A stretch of 64,000 nt of DNA, taken from NCBI RefSeq assembly GCF_018449695.1, contig NZ_JAAVUY010000006.1, forward strand, positions 62,001 through 126,000. The letters are read 5' to 3'. The position numbers were made by a program, and so were the translations under genes. The stretch comes from Bradyrhizobium sp. dw_411 (GTDB taxonomy: Bacteria; Pseudomonadota; Alphaproteobacteria; Rhizobiales; Xanthobacteraceae). The notes under the pieces are model-generated. The model did no database searches and was not told the DNA's origin. It was given only the letters and a program-made list of their open reading frames with translations. Positions 17,852 to 27,467 of the stretch are shown here, piece by piece. Within the stretch, counting starts at the first letter, position 1. The number at the start of each line of letters is the position of its first letter.

Positions 17852-17866
17852 GAACAAATCAAGAAC
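17852..17866 (-). promoter_or_regulatory. LexA-type SOS box (GTTC-N7-GTTC) upstream of radical SAM gene
   Basis: On the plus strand the site reads GAACAAATCAAGAAC; on the transcribed strand it is GTTC-N7-GTTC, the alphaproteobacterial LexA operator. It overlaps a plausible promoter on the minus strand: TTGATT, a 16-base spacer, then TATGTA, 6 bases before the ATG at 17828. If that promoter is used, the mRNA would be nearly leaderless. Confidence 0.65.
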
Positions 17867-18023
17867 ATGATTGAGTCATCCACCGCCGAAATGCGCCCCG
17901 GCGATTTGTGACCGGTTCGCCGCGCCGATTGCGGCCTTTATGACGTTTCCATGAATGATCTGGCGCAATCGACCTGTCGCCAAGGAGAGCATTATTCCTG
18001 CCACTCATTTTGATTGGCAGACC

Positions 18024-19952
18024 ATGAAATCTCAAATCATCGAGCAGCTCGGGCAGTCCGACATTCTGTTGCCGTCGCTGATTGCGGAGGGACTTGCCGC
18101 CAATGACCGGATCAAGGTTCGCATGAGCGCGCTGCAGACAGCGGTGCATCATGCGCAACAGCCCAATCATCCGGTCACCGATTTACAGGTCGAATGCCGC
18201 GCTGCCGGCATTGCACCCGTCACACTCGCGACCCTGATCGATGGCGCCCATCTTGCCGGTGACGGCCGGATAGCCGCGCCCAATCTCGCGAGGCTGATGA
18301 AGGAAGTCCACGACGACGTCACGGCAATGATCCGGGCCGTGGCCGCTGGCCAACCGTCCGAGGGCGAAACCATGAATAGAAGGCTCGCGGCGATCCGTAC
18401 TGCCGGCTCGCTCGAGGCTTCGAACGAGATCGAAATCTCGCGCGTCGCCAAACTGACCGGCGTGGCGCAGGACGGCGCCGACAGCCTGCATCGGCTGGTG
18501 ATGGATTTACACAAGGCGCTCAACCGGCTGGCCGCGGACTGTTCCGAGGAAATCGTGGCGGGCGCCCACGTTTTTGGTTTGCACTCCGAAGACCGGGAGG
18601 CGGTGGAGAGTTTCATGCAGGGGGTCAACGAGACCCGTGCCTTGAAATTCAACCATCCGGGCCTCGAGACGATGGCGACCCGGTCCGGCGACCGGCTGCT
18701 GATTCAGAACGATATCGGAACCACCGACGCTCACGTGGTGGTAATCGCGGTCACGAAAAATATCGTGACCCTTACTTATACGGACGTGCATCGGGCGCGC
18801 GCGAAATTCTTCATCGCCATGTTCGACAAATTTCGAGTCAGATGGAGTGGGCTCGATCGCCAGACGGCGGAGGGTCTCGGCGACGACAGCGCCTTCTTTC
18901 TCGTCACCGGGCAGTATGAGGCCGAGAACCCTGGTGATCGTAACGCCTTCCTGACCTCGCTCGGCGCCACGCTGGTCTTCCTGATCGACTGGAACAAGGC
19001 GCGCAAATTGTTGCGCAGCTGGCTCACGAAAGACGACGCGGCGCGCATTCTCGAATGGGCCGCCCGACAGCGCTTCGGGCACCGCGCCTTCCTTGAGCTT
19101 GGCGGCAATGAATTGATCGGCGCCGCGGTGCGCAATGCAGCGCCGGCACCGATCGGCTTCGGTGAGCGTCTGGATCAGGCGCTTGGACGCAACGCCGCGA
19201 TTGATTTCCTCAAAACCGCGATCCACGTCTCAACCGAAGCACTCAGGACCGGGCAATCGACCAGGCTGGTCCGCGACCAGATTGAAGCGGACCTGATCAG
19301 ACACCTGAAGCGCGTCGACAGCGCGCTGCTCGCTGTCGTCATCCGCCAGGTTGGACTGGCCCACGACCTCGCCGCCGCAATCTCCCAGCATATTGTCACG
19401 CTGCAGGCGGGCCGTCCGGCGGACGGCAAATTGCTCGCAGCCCGTGCCGGCCAGATCGAACGCAAGGCAGATCGCATTGCGCTCGAAGCGCGCAAGGAGG
19501 CCGCCCGGCTCAACGCCGGCTCGATCATCGAACAGCTCGTCGACCGGGTCGAAGAATCCGTCGATGAACTGGAACAGGCCGCTTTCATTGCTTCGCTGGC
19601 GCCGGCCGGGATCGATCCAGCGCTGGTGTCGGCGCTGGCCGAATTGTGCGCTGTCGCCATGATAGCGACCGAAGCCGCAGCTTCCGGGCTGGCCGCCGCT
19701 GTCGAGGTTCCGGAGGGACGCCGCGCCGATTCAGAAGACGCGCTGGCTGCCGTGGTTCGTCTGATTGACGCCGAGCACGCCGCGGATATGCGGGAACGCG
19801 ATGTTACGGCGCGGGTATTTGCCGGCGGGTTCGATGTGGCGACATCGCTCTGCGTTCTTGAACTCGCCCGCGCCATCGAGCGAGCAACTGACCGGCTGGC
19901 TGGATTCGGACATTTGCTGCGACGGCACATCATGGCCGATTTATCGACCTAG
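18024..19952 (+). CDS. Unknown 642-aa protein with PhoU-like helical C-terminal region, partner of a truncated dikinase
   Basis: I recognise no family with confidence. From the ATG at 18024 (MKSQIIEQLGQSDILLPS) the product has about 642 residues; an ATG at 17955 would add 23. The N-terminal 210 residues are helical and may hold a repeat-like fold. The middle (about 220-330) is a beta-rich segment with LLIQNDIGTTDAHVVVIAVT. The last 200 residues are long amphipathic helices with RAGQIERKADRIALEARKEA, reminiscent of PhoU/DUF47 proteins (low confidence). The stop is 14 bases before the dikinase ATG, so the two genes form one unit. Its role may be to serve as acceptor, regulator or scaffold for the dikinase, which is inference. 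Confidence 0.75.
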   Translation: MKSQIIEQLGQSDILLPSLIAEGLAANDRIKVRMSALQTAVHHAQQPNHPVTDLQVECRAAGIAPVTLATLIDGAHLAGDGRIAAPNLARLMKEVHDDVTAMIRAVAAGQPSEGETMNRRLAAIRTAGSLEASNEIEISRVAKLTGVAQDGADSLHRLVMDLHKALNRLAADCSEEIVAGAHVFGLHSEDREAVESFMQGVNETRALKFNHPGLETMATRSGDRLLIQNDIGTTDAHVVVIAVTKNIVTLTYTDVHRARAKFFIAMFDKFRVRWSGLDRQTAEGLGDDSAFFLVTGQYEAENPGDRNAFLTSLGATLVFLIDWNKARKLLRSWLTKDDAARILEWAARQRFGHRAFLELGGNELIGAAVRNAAPAPIGFGERLDQALGRNAAIDFLKTAIHVSTEALRTGQSTRLVRDQIEADLIRHLKRVDSALLAVVIRQVGLAHDLAAAISQHIVTLQAGRPADGKLLAARAGQIERKADRIALEARKEAARLNAGSIIEQLVDRVEESVDELEQAAFIASLAPAGIDPALVSALAELCAVAMIATEAAASGLAAAVEVPEGRRADSEDALAAVVRLIDAEHAADMRERDVTARVFAGGFDVATSLCVLELARAIERATDRLAGFGHLLRRHIMADLST

Positions 19953-19966
19953 GAAGGATTTAGCCA

Positions 19967-21616
19967 ATGCATATCGTGCGTATCGGCGGCAGATCGACCG
20001 AGCTACATTCCGCTGACGCCATCGGCGCCAAAGCCGCGAATCTGGCGCGGATGGCGGCTTTGGGTCTGCCGGTACCGCCGGCCTTTGTTCTCCCGGTCAA
20101 GCTTTGCGCCGACATCATCGGGCACGATGCACATGCGGAACACCGTCTGCGCGAGGGATTGAAGGAAGGCATCGAATTTCTGGAGCATTCGACCGGAAAG
20201 CGGTTCGGCGACCGCCGGCAACCGCTGCTGGTATCGGTCCGCTCAGGAGCGGCGCGATCGATGCCGGGCATGCTGGATACCGTACTGAACGTCGGTTGCA
20301 CATCGACCGCGGTGCAGGGTCTGATCCGGTTGACCGGGCGACCACGGCTGGCGTGGGACTGCCGGCGGCGCTTTCTCGAGAGCTACGTCGAGACGGTACT
20401 GGGCCTCACCCCCGAACCATTCGCCGCGCGCCTTGCCGAGTTGACCGGCAGCGAAGGCGTCGCCAGCGATCGTGAATTGGACAGCGAGGCGCTCGAACGT
20501 CTCGCCGGGGACGAACAGGCCTTGATCGAAGATCGCGACGACGGCTGGCTCGAGGATGCGACGACCCAGCTCGAACAGGCCGCGAGGGCGGTCTATCGGT
20601 CGTGGATGAGCGAGCGGGCACAGACCTACCGCCGTCTCGAGAAACTCGATGATCTCCGCGGCACCGCGGTCACGGTTCAGTCCATGGTATTCGGCAATGG
20701 TGGGCTTTCCTCCGGCTCCGGCGTGGCGTTTTCGCGCGATCCCTCGACCGGGCTGCCACAGCCGATGATCGATCTGGTGCTCGACGCTCAGGGCGAAGAT
20801 GTCGTCTCCGGTCGCCGCACACCCGATACGGAACAGACCATCGCCCGCTCCCTGCCGTCGATCGCGGTCGAGCTCCGTGAGATTCTCAAACGGCTCGAAA
20901 CGGAATTCGGCGACGTTCAGGACGTCGAGTTTACGATCGAGGACGGCAAATTGTGGATTCTTCAGACGCGCTCCGCCAAACGGACGCCGCGCGCGGCATT
21001 GCGGATCGCGATTGACCTCGTCCATGAAGAGCTGATCACGCGCCAGCAAGCGCTCCAGCAAGTGACCGGCATCGATCTTGACGCCCTTGTCCAGGTCTCC
21101 CTGGTGTCGGCCGAGCAGCCGGTCATCGCTGGCATCGGCGCATCAGGCGGCATCGCCGCGGGACGCGCCGCATTCTCCGCGGAAAGCGCTCAGCGGCTGG
21201 CGGCGGCTGGAGACCCTGTGATCTTGATGCGCCCTGATACCAGTACGGCCGATGTCGCGGGCTTTGCCATCGCCGCCGGCATCGTGACGTCGGTTGGCGC
21301 GCGCACCGCCCATGCCGCACTCGTCGCGCGCCAGATGGGAAAACCCTGCATCGTCGGATGCAGCGGGATGACGGTCGACGTCGCGGCCGACCGTGCGCGG
21401 CTTGCGGACACGACTGTCTCGGGAAGCGATTGGATCACCATCGATGGCGACAGCGGCAACCTCTATCTGGGGCGACGCGAAACCGTGGCGACGCGGCCCG
21501 AGCAGGAGCTGGCGGAAATCGCGGCCTGGCGATCCGAGGTCCACGACAGCGTCCATAACCATCACAAGCCAAAATCCCCCGGGCACCGTCAGGTTCATGG
21601 AGCCCCCCACGGATAG
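19967..21616 (+). CDS. Pyruvate-phosphate-dikinase-like protein lacking the PEP/pyruvate domain
   Basis: The 549-residue product matches PPDK through its ATP-grasp part: LVSVRSGAARSMPGMLDTV near residue 88, VTVQSMVFGNGG near residue 236, and IEDGKLWILQTRSAKRTPRA near residue 325. The swivelling phosphohistidine domain follows with TAHAALVARQMGKPCIVG, predicted phospho-His449. Full PPDK runs to about 890 residues with a C-terminal TIM barrel for PEP/pyruvate; here the chain ends in a basic, His-rich tail instead. It should be able to autophosphorylate from ATP but needs another acceptor. AAGGAT precedes the ATG. It follows the 18024-19952 gene and may use that protein as partner. Rifampin phosphotransferases show that such domains can serve non-pyruvate acceptors. 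Confidence 0.88.
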   Translation: MHIVRIGGRSTELHSADAIGAKAANLARMAALGLPVPPAFVLPVKLCADIIGHDAHAEHRLREGLKEGIEFLEHSTGKRFGDRRQPLLVSVRSGAARSMPGMLDTVLNVGCTSTAVQGLIRLTGRPRLAWDCRRRFLESYVETVLGLTPEPFAARLAELTGSEGVASDRELDSEALERLAGDEQALIEDRDDGWLEDATTQLEQAARAVYRSWMSERAQTYRRLEKLDDLRGTAVTVQSMVFGNGGLSSGSGVAFSRDPSTGLPQPMIDLVLDAQGEDVVSGRRTPDTEQTIARSLPSIAVELREILKRLETEFGDVQDVEFTIEDGKLWILQTRSAKRTPRAALRIAIDLVHEELITRQQALQQVTGIDLDALVQVSLVSAEQPVIAGIGASGGIAAGRAAFSAESAQRLAAAGDPVILMRPDTSTADVAGFAIAAGIVTSVGARTAHAALVARQMGKPCIVGCSGMTVDVAADRARLADTTVSGSDWITIDGDSGNLYLGRRETVATRPEQELAEIAAWRSEVHDSVHNHHKPKSPGHRQVHGAPHG

Positions 21617-21777
21617 CCCGTCTCGGCGCCGTAGACGGGCGTGGATCGCCCACGCCCGCGAACGCGCGGCTCCGCTCAATTGCCGCAAAAAGCTGCAGCC
21701 GGGCAGGCTGATTTGAGTGTGACAAGGTGATAACAGTGCCGTGTTTTCCCCTTGTTTGAGGCGTCGAAGAGCCATCC

Positions 21778-22347
21778 ATGCTGAGCGTGATCATTCCGAC
21801 CGAAGGAGCCGAGCAGCCAACCGTCGCGACGCTTGCGGCGCTGGTGCCGGGGGCCGCAGCCGGCCTGATCCGCGAGGTGCTGCTGATCGATCGAGCCGGC
21901 ACGGATGTCATCGAGCGCGTGGCCGATGTCGCTGGCTGCCGCTTTCTGGCGTTTGAGGGTTCGCATGCCGCCGCACTCGCAGCCGGCGCCCGCCAGGCCC
22001 GCTCGCCCTGGCTGATGTTCCTGCATGCCGGCGCGGTGCTGGACTCCGGTTGGATCGATGAGACCGCGCAATTCATCCAGCGCGTCTCGGACAGCGACCG
22101 TCCCCGCGCCGGCATCTTCCGTTACGCCCGCTCGCCCTATTCCGAAACCCGGCTGCGCGACGGCTTCAAATTCGTGGCCCGGATGATTGCGGGGCCATCG
22201 GCGGACCAGGGACTGTTGATCGCCCGCGATCACTACGACCGGCTCGGCGGCTATCTGCCGGATGCCCGCCGCTCCGAGGCCAAATTGCTGCGCCAGCTCG
22301 GCCGCTCATCCCGCACGCTGCTGCGCAGCCGGATCATCGTGGCCTGA
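21778..22347 (+). CDS. Short glycosyltransferase-like protein (GT-A type)
   Basis: The 189-residue product starts MLSVIIPTEGAEQPTVATLA, the first strand of a GT-A nucleotide-diphospho-sugar fold. It continues with IREVLLIDRAGTD near residue 32 and PWLMFLHAGAVLDSGWIDE near residue 78, where family 2 enzymes have their DxD-like acidic site. Here the site is weak: no clear DxD is seen. It may be a divergent or inactive glycosyltransferase. It lies between the dikinase and the MarR-GNAT gene with a 160-bp gap upstream. Confidence 0.7.
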   Translation: MLSVIIPTEGAEQPTVATLAALVPGAAAGLIREVLLIDRAGTDVIERVADVAGCRFLAFEGSHAAALAAGARQARSPWLMFLHAGAVLDSGWIDETAQFIQRVSDSDRPRAGIFRYARSPYSETRLRDGFKFVARMIAGPSADQGLLIARDHYDRLGGYLPDARRSEAKLLRQLGRSSRTLLRSRIIVA

Positions 22348-22355
22348 GCAGCCAG

Positions 22356-22397
22356 ATACTTGCCAAAGTCAAATAATTGTTTGACAATGGCAAGTAT
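22356..22397. promoter_or_regulatory. 42-bp palindromic operator in front of the MarR-GNAT gene
   Basis: The arms ATACTTGCCA (22356-22365) and TGGCAAGTAT (22388-22397) are perfect reverse complements. An inner pair, GTCAAA and TTTGAC, is also perfect; overall 36 of 42 positions are symmetric. It ends 11 bases before the ATG at 22409, so a bound dimer would cover the promoter or ribosome site. An autoregulatory MarR-type operator is the natural reading. Confidence 0.75.
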
Positions 22398-22408
22398 CGA
22401 GGTGAGCC

Positions 22409-23329
22409 ATGGATCCGGACGAACAGATATCAGCGGTGCGGGCCTTCAACCGCTTTTACACCCGCAAGCTAGGCGTTCTTGACCAGCAACTTCTAAAGAG
22501 CCCGTTCTCGCTGAGCGAGGCGCGGGTGCTGTACGAACTCGCCACCCGCGAAAACTTGTCCGCAAAAGAAATCGGCATCGAACTGGGGCTCGATCCCGGC
22601 TACCTCAGCCGGATCGTCCAGAATTTCGACGAGTCCGGGCTGATTACCCGGAAACCCCTGCCGACGGATCGGCGGCAATATCAGCTCAGCCTCACCGCCA
22701 AGGGCCGTCAGGCCTTCGCAAAAGTCAGCCGCAGTTCGCATGACGACGTCGCCGCCATGCTCGCCGCCCTTGCCCCCGGCGACAGCCAACGCCTGATCGA
22801 GGCGATGGGCACGATCGAACGGCTGCTCGGCACGCAACCGAACGCACGGCCTCAAGCGGTGTTGCGCGAACCGCACCCGGGCGACATCGGATGGATCGTG
22901 CAGAGCCATGGCGCGCTCTATGCCAGCGAATATGGTTTCGATTCCTCGTTCGAAGCCCTGGTGGCGGAGATCACGGCCAAATTCCTGGGCTCGTTCGATG
23001 CCTCGCGCGAGCGCTGCTGGATCGCCGATATCGATGGCAATCAAGTCGGCTCGGCGTTTCTGGTCCGGCAGAGCGACGATGTCGCCAAGCTGCGGTTGCT
23101 GCTGGTCGATCCCAAAGGGCGCGGTCAAGGCCTCGGCCAGCGGCTGGTCGCTGAATGCATCGGGTTCGCCAGAGCTTGCGGCTATCGCAAGATCACGCTG
23201 TGGACGCAGAGCATCCTGATCGCTGCGCGAAAGATTTATCAAGACGCTGGATTCAAGCTGGTCGCGACCGAGCCGCATCGCAGTTTTGGCCAAAGCCTGA
23301 TCGGCGAGACCTGGGAGCTTGAGCTGTAA
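22409..23329 (+). CDS. MarR-type regulator fused to GNAT acetyltransferase
   Basis: The 306-residue product has an N-terminal MarR winged helix: LSEARVLYELATRENLSAKE near residue 32, LDPGYLSRIVQNFDESGLIT near residue 60, and the wing PTDRRQYQLSLTAKG near residue 84. The C-terminal GNAT domain (about 150-306) has LRLLLVDPKGRGQGLGQRLV, the acetyl-CoA loop, near residue 230. Such fusions are thought to couple a regulator to acetylation of an unknown substrate. The strong palindrome at 22356-22397 suggests that it controls itself. Its stop overlaps the ATG of a small basic ORF (TAATG). Confidence 0.92.
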   Translation: MDPDEQISAVRAFNRFYTRKLGVLDQQLLKSPFSLSEARVLYELATRENLSAKEIGIELGLDPGYLSRIVQNFDESGLITRKPLPTDRRQYQLSLTAKGRQAFAKVSRSSHDDVAAMLAALAPGDSQRLIEAMGTIERLLGTQPNARPQAVLREPHPGDIGWIVQSHGALYASEYGFDSSFEALVAEITAKFLGSFDASRERCWIADIDGNQVGSAFLVRQSDDVAKLRLLLVDPKGRGQGLGQRLVAECIGFARACGYRKITLWTQSILIAARKIYQDAGFKLVATEPHRSFGQSLIGETWELEL

Positions 23330-23487
23330 TGCTGACGCGGCGCGAAAAACTCCCGCGCCGCATCACGCCGCAGATCATGGCCTTCTACAAGCGGCGAGCT
23401 CATCGACTCCGCGAAGAAGCCTGGGTGAACGCAGGGTATGCTTTGTGGGCTTTGCTGAAAAGAATCGTTCGGCATCGTTCACACTGA
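23329..23487 (+). CDS. Small basic hypothetical protein (52 aa)
   Basis: The ATG overlaps the stop of the MarR-GNAT gene (TAATG). The product starts MLTRREKLPRRITPQIMAFY and contains HRLREEAWVNAGYALWALLK, ending RHRSH. It is strongly basic with one short amphipathic or hydrophobic segment. The 3' end overlaps the convergent moaB end by 9 bases. Translational coupling supports it as real; no family is recognised. Confidence 0.5.
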   Translation: MLTRREKLPRRITPQIMAFYKRRAHRLREEAWVNAGYALWALLKRIVRHRSH

Positions 23488-24057
23488 CGCACCTTGCGCC
23501 TTCGGCCGGCGCAGATGTTCGTCGAGCCGCGGCATGATCTCGACGAAATTACAGGGGCGCGTGCGGTAATCGAGCTGATGGGCGAGAATGCCGTCCCAGC
23601 CGTCGCGGCAGGCGCCCGGCGATCCCGGCAGGCAGAAGATGAAGGTCGCGCCCGCGACCCCCGCGGTGGCGCGGCTCTGCACCGTCGAGGCGCCGATCTT
23701 GGCGTAGCTCAGCATGTGAAACGCGATCGAGAAACCATCCATCCGCTTTTCGAACAGCGGCTCGATCGCCTCCGGCGTCACGTCGCGGCCGGTAAAACCC
23801 GTGCCGCCCGTGGTAATGATGGCATCGACGCCCTCATCCGCAATCCATCGTTTGACGATAATCCGGATCGCATCGACATCGTCGACGATGATCTCGCGCG
23901 CCGCGAGCGCATGGCCGGCCGCGACCAGCCGGTCTGCCAGCGTGGTGCCGGACTTGTCGTCCGCCAGCGAGCGGGTGTCCGAAATCGTCAGCACCGCGAT
24001 GTTGAGCGGAACGAAGGCTTTGGTCTCATCGATCGACGACTTTTCAATGGAAGACAT
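23479..24057 (-). CDS. moaB: Molybdenum cofactor biosynthesis protein B
   Basis: The 192-residue product has the MoaB/MogA fold signature DAIITTGGTGFTGRDVTPEA near residue 90 and LNIAVLTISDTRSLADDKSG near residue 18, where molybdopterin binds. The family adenylates molybdopterin or binds it during cofactor assembly. SMSYAKIGASTVQSRA-like and FCLPGSPGACRDGWDGIL segments complete the pattern. It is slightly longer than the E. coli protein, by an N-terminal stretch. It lies alone on the minus strand without other moa genes. Confidence 0.94.
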   Translation of the reverse strand: MSSIEKSSIDETKAFVPLNIAVLTISDTRSLADDKSGTTLADRLVAAGHALAAREIIVDDVDAIRIIVKRWIADEGVDAIITTGGTGFTGRDVTPEAIEPLFEKRMDGFSIAFHMLSYAKIGASTVQSRATAGVAGATFIFCLPGSPGACRDGWDGILAHQLDYRTRPCNFVEIMPRLDEHLRRPKAQGASV

Positions 24058-24132
24058 GGCGCTTATTCCTCGTGTCCCGGACAGGGTGCCGCGTTCTTCA
24101 CGCCGCGCAAATCCGGGGCACGCGCGGCAAGA

Positions 24133-25071
24133 TTACAACGCTCCTGCACCGAAAGTGTTGCAGGCCTGGACCGTGCCCTGCTGATAGCCGGTCATGAACC
24201 ATTGCTTGCGTTGCGCGGCGGAGCCATGGGTGAAGGAATCCGGCACCACGCGCCCGGTGGCCTGACGCTGCAGCGTATCGTCGCCGATCGCGGACGCCGT
24301 CGTCAGCGCGGCATCGATATCGCCCGCCTCAAGGAAGCCGGGCCGCTTCTTTTCCTCGCGGTTGACCCACACCCCGGACAGGCAATCCGCCTGCAACTCG
24401 ATCTTCACCTGCAGCGCATTGGATTCGGCCTTGCTGCCGGATTGCTGCTGCAGCCGCGTCACCCGAGGCAGGATACCAAGCAGGTTCTGGACGTGATGGC
24501 CTGCTTCATGGGCGATGATATAGGCCGCGGTGAATTTACACGCATTGCCCGAACAGCCGTGAAACCGCGTCTCGACCTGACGGAAGAATCCGGTATCGAG
24601 AAAAATCCGCTTTTCCGGCGGGCAATAGAATGGCCCCATCGCCGCCTGCGCCTGGCCGCAGCTTCCGCCGTTGGTGGCATTGCGAAACAGCACGATCTTC
24701 GGACCCACATAGGTCTGTCCCGAAGCCTGGAAAATCTCGCTCCAGCGATCGTCGATCTCGCCGAGAATACCGGCGATCATGTTGCCCATCTCGTCGGTCG
24801 GCGCGCCGGTCTTGGCCGGCGATGATCTGCGATCGGTCTGATAGGTCGGCGCCTGGCTATTGCCGCCGGTGAGAATCTCCGCGCCGCCGATCAGAATGCG
24901 CGGATCGATGCCGAAGGCATAACCGACAAGGCCGAGCACGATGATGGTGCCGATGCCGAGGCCGCCACCGCCCATCGGCAGACCAAAACCGCCGCCGCCG
25001 CCCATTCCGCCGCTGCTGTCATCGCGGCGGTCTTCGACGTCGTCACTGCGGCGAAAATCATCGTAACGCAT
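24133..25071 (-). CDS. Neutral zinc metallopeptidase, YpfJ type, membrane anchored
   Basis: The 312-residue product starts with an acidic/Arg-rich segment and a Gly-rich run, then one membrane helix IGTIIVLGLVGYAFGI near residue 40. The catalytic zinc motif is IIAHEAGHHVQ near residue 185 (HExxH). Cys pairs at GGSCGQ, FYCPP, HGCSGNACKF and QADCLSG suggest disulfides outside the cytoplasm. This is the YpfJ/zinc-neutral-metalloprotease family, whose physiological substrate is unknown. It diverges from ccrM. Confidence 0.93.
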   Translation of the reverse strand: MRYDDFRRSDDVEDRRDDSSGGMGGGGGFGLPMGGGGLGIGTIIVLGLVGYAFGIDPRILIGGAEILTGGNSQAPTYQTDRRSSPAKTGAPTDEMGNMIAGILGEIDDRWSEIFQASGQTYVGPKIVLFRNATNGGSCGQAQAAMGPFYCPPEKRIFLDTGFFRQVETRFHGCSGNACKFTAAYIIAHEAGHHVQNLLGILPRVTRLQQQSGSKAESNALQVKIELQADCLSGVWVNREEKKRPGFLEAGDIDAALTTASAIGDDTLQRQATGRVVPDSFTHGSAAQRKQWFMTGYQQGTVQACNTFGAGAL

Positions 25072-25245
25072 GATCGTCTTTCCTCATTCCAGTTTCTTGC
25101 CAGCATACTCGCCGACTTGCTTGTCAGCTTGATCGCCAACTTACTTCCGCAGCAGCCTCGCCGAGATCGCGCGCGGCGGGAATTTCCATTCCGTTAATCA
25201 ATACCCCGCCCGGTAAAAATTGCCTAGCGAGAAAGAATTGCCCGG

Positions 25246-25260
25246 TTAAGTCGATTTTTA
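25246..25260 (+). promoter_or_regulatory. CtrA-like site upstream of ccrM
   Basis: TTAA at 25246-25249 is followed after exactly 7 bases by TTTA (25257-25260), one mismatch from the CtrA consensus TTAA-N7-TTAA. It lies 82 bases before the ccrM ATG. CtrA activates ccrM in Caulobacter, so the position makes sense. A single imperfect site in a TA-containing region can arise by chance. Confidence 0.4.
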
Positions 25261-25322
25261 CTTTGCCGCGGCAATGTATCGCCAGTCGGTTGTTTAGTCC
25301 CGCGTCGCCGACAGCGTCGCCT

Positions 25323-26475
<1,153 letters not shown>

Positions 26476-26495
26476 GAATTTCTAGCTCCGAAATT

Positions 26496-26590
26496 GTAGG
26501 GTGGGCAAAGGCGCTTGCGCCGTGCCCACCACGCTTCAGATAATCGACGAGAGATTGGTTGGTGGGCACGCTTCGCTTTGCCCACCCTAC
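26496..26590. repeat. Palindromic GTAGGGTGGGCAAAG repeat
   Basis: Begins GTAGGGTGGGCAAAGGCGCT and ends TTCGCTTTGCCCACCCTAC. It is the same family as 7875-7959 and 27206-27294 and follows the ccrM stop by 20 bases. Confidence 0.92.
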
Positions 26591-26602
26591 TCTCGCCAAG
26601 TT

Positions 26603-26691
26603 CGTCATTGCCGGGCTTGACCCGGCAATCCATCCCCTCAAAAAATTCTCGCGAAAATTGATGGATGCCCGGATCAAGTCCGGGCATGACG
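26603..26691. repeat. Palindromic GTCATTGCCGGGC repeat
   Basis: The element opens CGTCATTGCCGGGCTTGACC and closes GGATCAAGTCCGGGCATGAC. Long imperfect arms can pair over the whole 89 bp. It is a second repeat family placed in tandem after the GTAGGGTGGGC element. Confidence 0.88.
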
Positions 26692-26729
26692 AGTGAGTGA
26701 TCGCGACGCAGAGCGCCCGAATTATATAA

Positions 26730-27090
26730 GTGCAACTTCCCGCCCTCCCTTCAGAGGGCGCAGGGAATGCCGGGCGCCCGATGCGCCCGCAGCCGCGTGT
26801 GCGAATTGGTAGTAAAAAAGCACACGCGTTAGTCAGGTCACACCGGAATCACCCGGCATTCCCCGCGCAATGGTTTACGGCTTACTTCGCGCTCTCCCCG
26901 GTGATCGGGCTCTTTTGCCACCGTCGCCTCGCGGATACTTCCGCGAGACTTGACGCCAGCGTCGAGGCGTCAGGACCACACGACTTCACCGTCCGCGCCA
27001 AGTGCCCTCGTCAGAAGCACCATCCACGTCCACCGCATCCCGTCCCGCGTCCGTGACGATCGCGAGCCGCCCCTCAGATGGGACGAGACG
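26730..27090. repeat. GC-rich non-coding block, probable multicopy repeat
   Basis: No convincing protein frame is present here. The block starts with CTTCCCGCCCTCCCTTCAGA and includes short inverted segments such as GGGAATGCCGGG / CCCGGCATTCCCC and GACGCCAGCGTC. From memory, near-identical blocks are scattered through Bradyrhizobium genomes; this cannot be checked here. It separates the two GTAGGGTGGGC repeats. Confidence 0.5.
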
Positions 27091-27205
27091 GCGTGAGTTA
27101 TAGAATTGATTTGGGTCTTCGGAAAATCAGAATATTTTTCACGAAGGGGCTGGACTTTGATTTGGCGGAAGTCGACGTGATTTGCCCGTCGGGTAGTGCA
27201 CGATC

Positions 27206-27294
27206 GTAGGGTGGGCAAAGGCACGCTTGCGCCGTGCCCGCCATTTTGCGGTCCACGTCAGAATGGTGGGCACGCTTCGCTTTGCCCACCCTAC
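27206..27294. repeat. Palindromic GTAGGGTGGGCAAAG repeat
   Basis: Begins GTAGGGTGGGCAAAGGCACG and ends TTCGCTTTGCCCACCCTAC, almost identical in its arms to 26496-26590. The remaining space to the GST gene (27295-27467) shows no gene. Confidence 0.92.
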
Positions 27295-27467
27295 GGCTTT
27301 GTCATTGGGAATTCGCACCAACAGTCATTTCTTTCCGGCATAGCCCCCTCACAAACTCATCTGTTGCGTATCGGCCGGAATTTTAGCATGGACATATCGT
27401 CCGTGGCATTGTCGCCAAGTCCCGACATCCCGATTTTTCTCGGCAACAAACAACAAGGGAGATTTGA

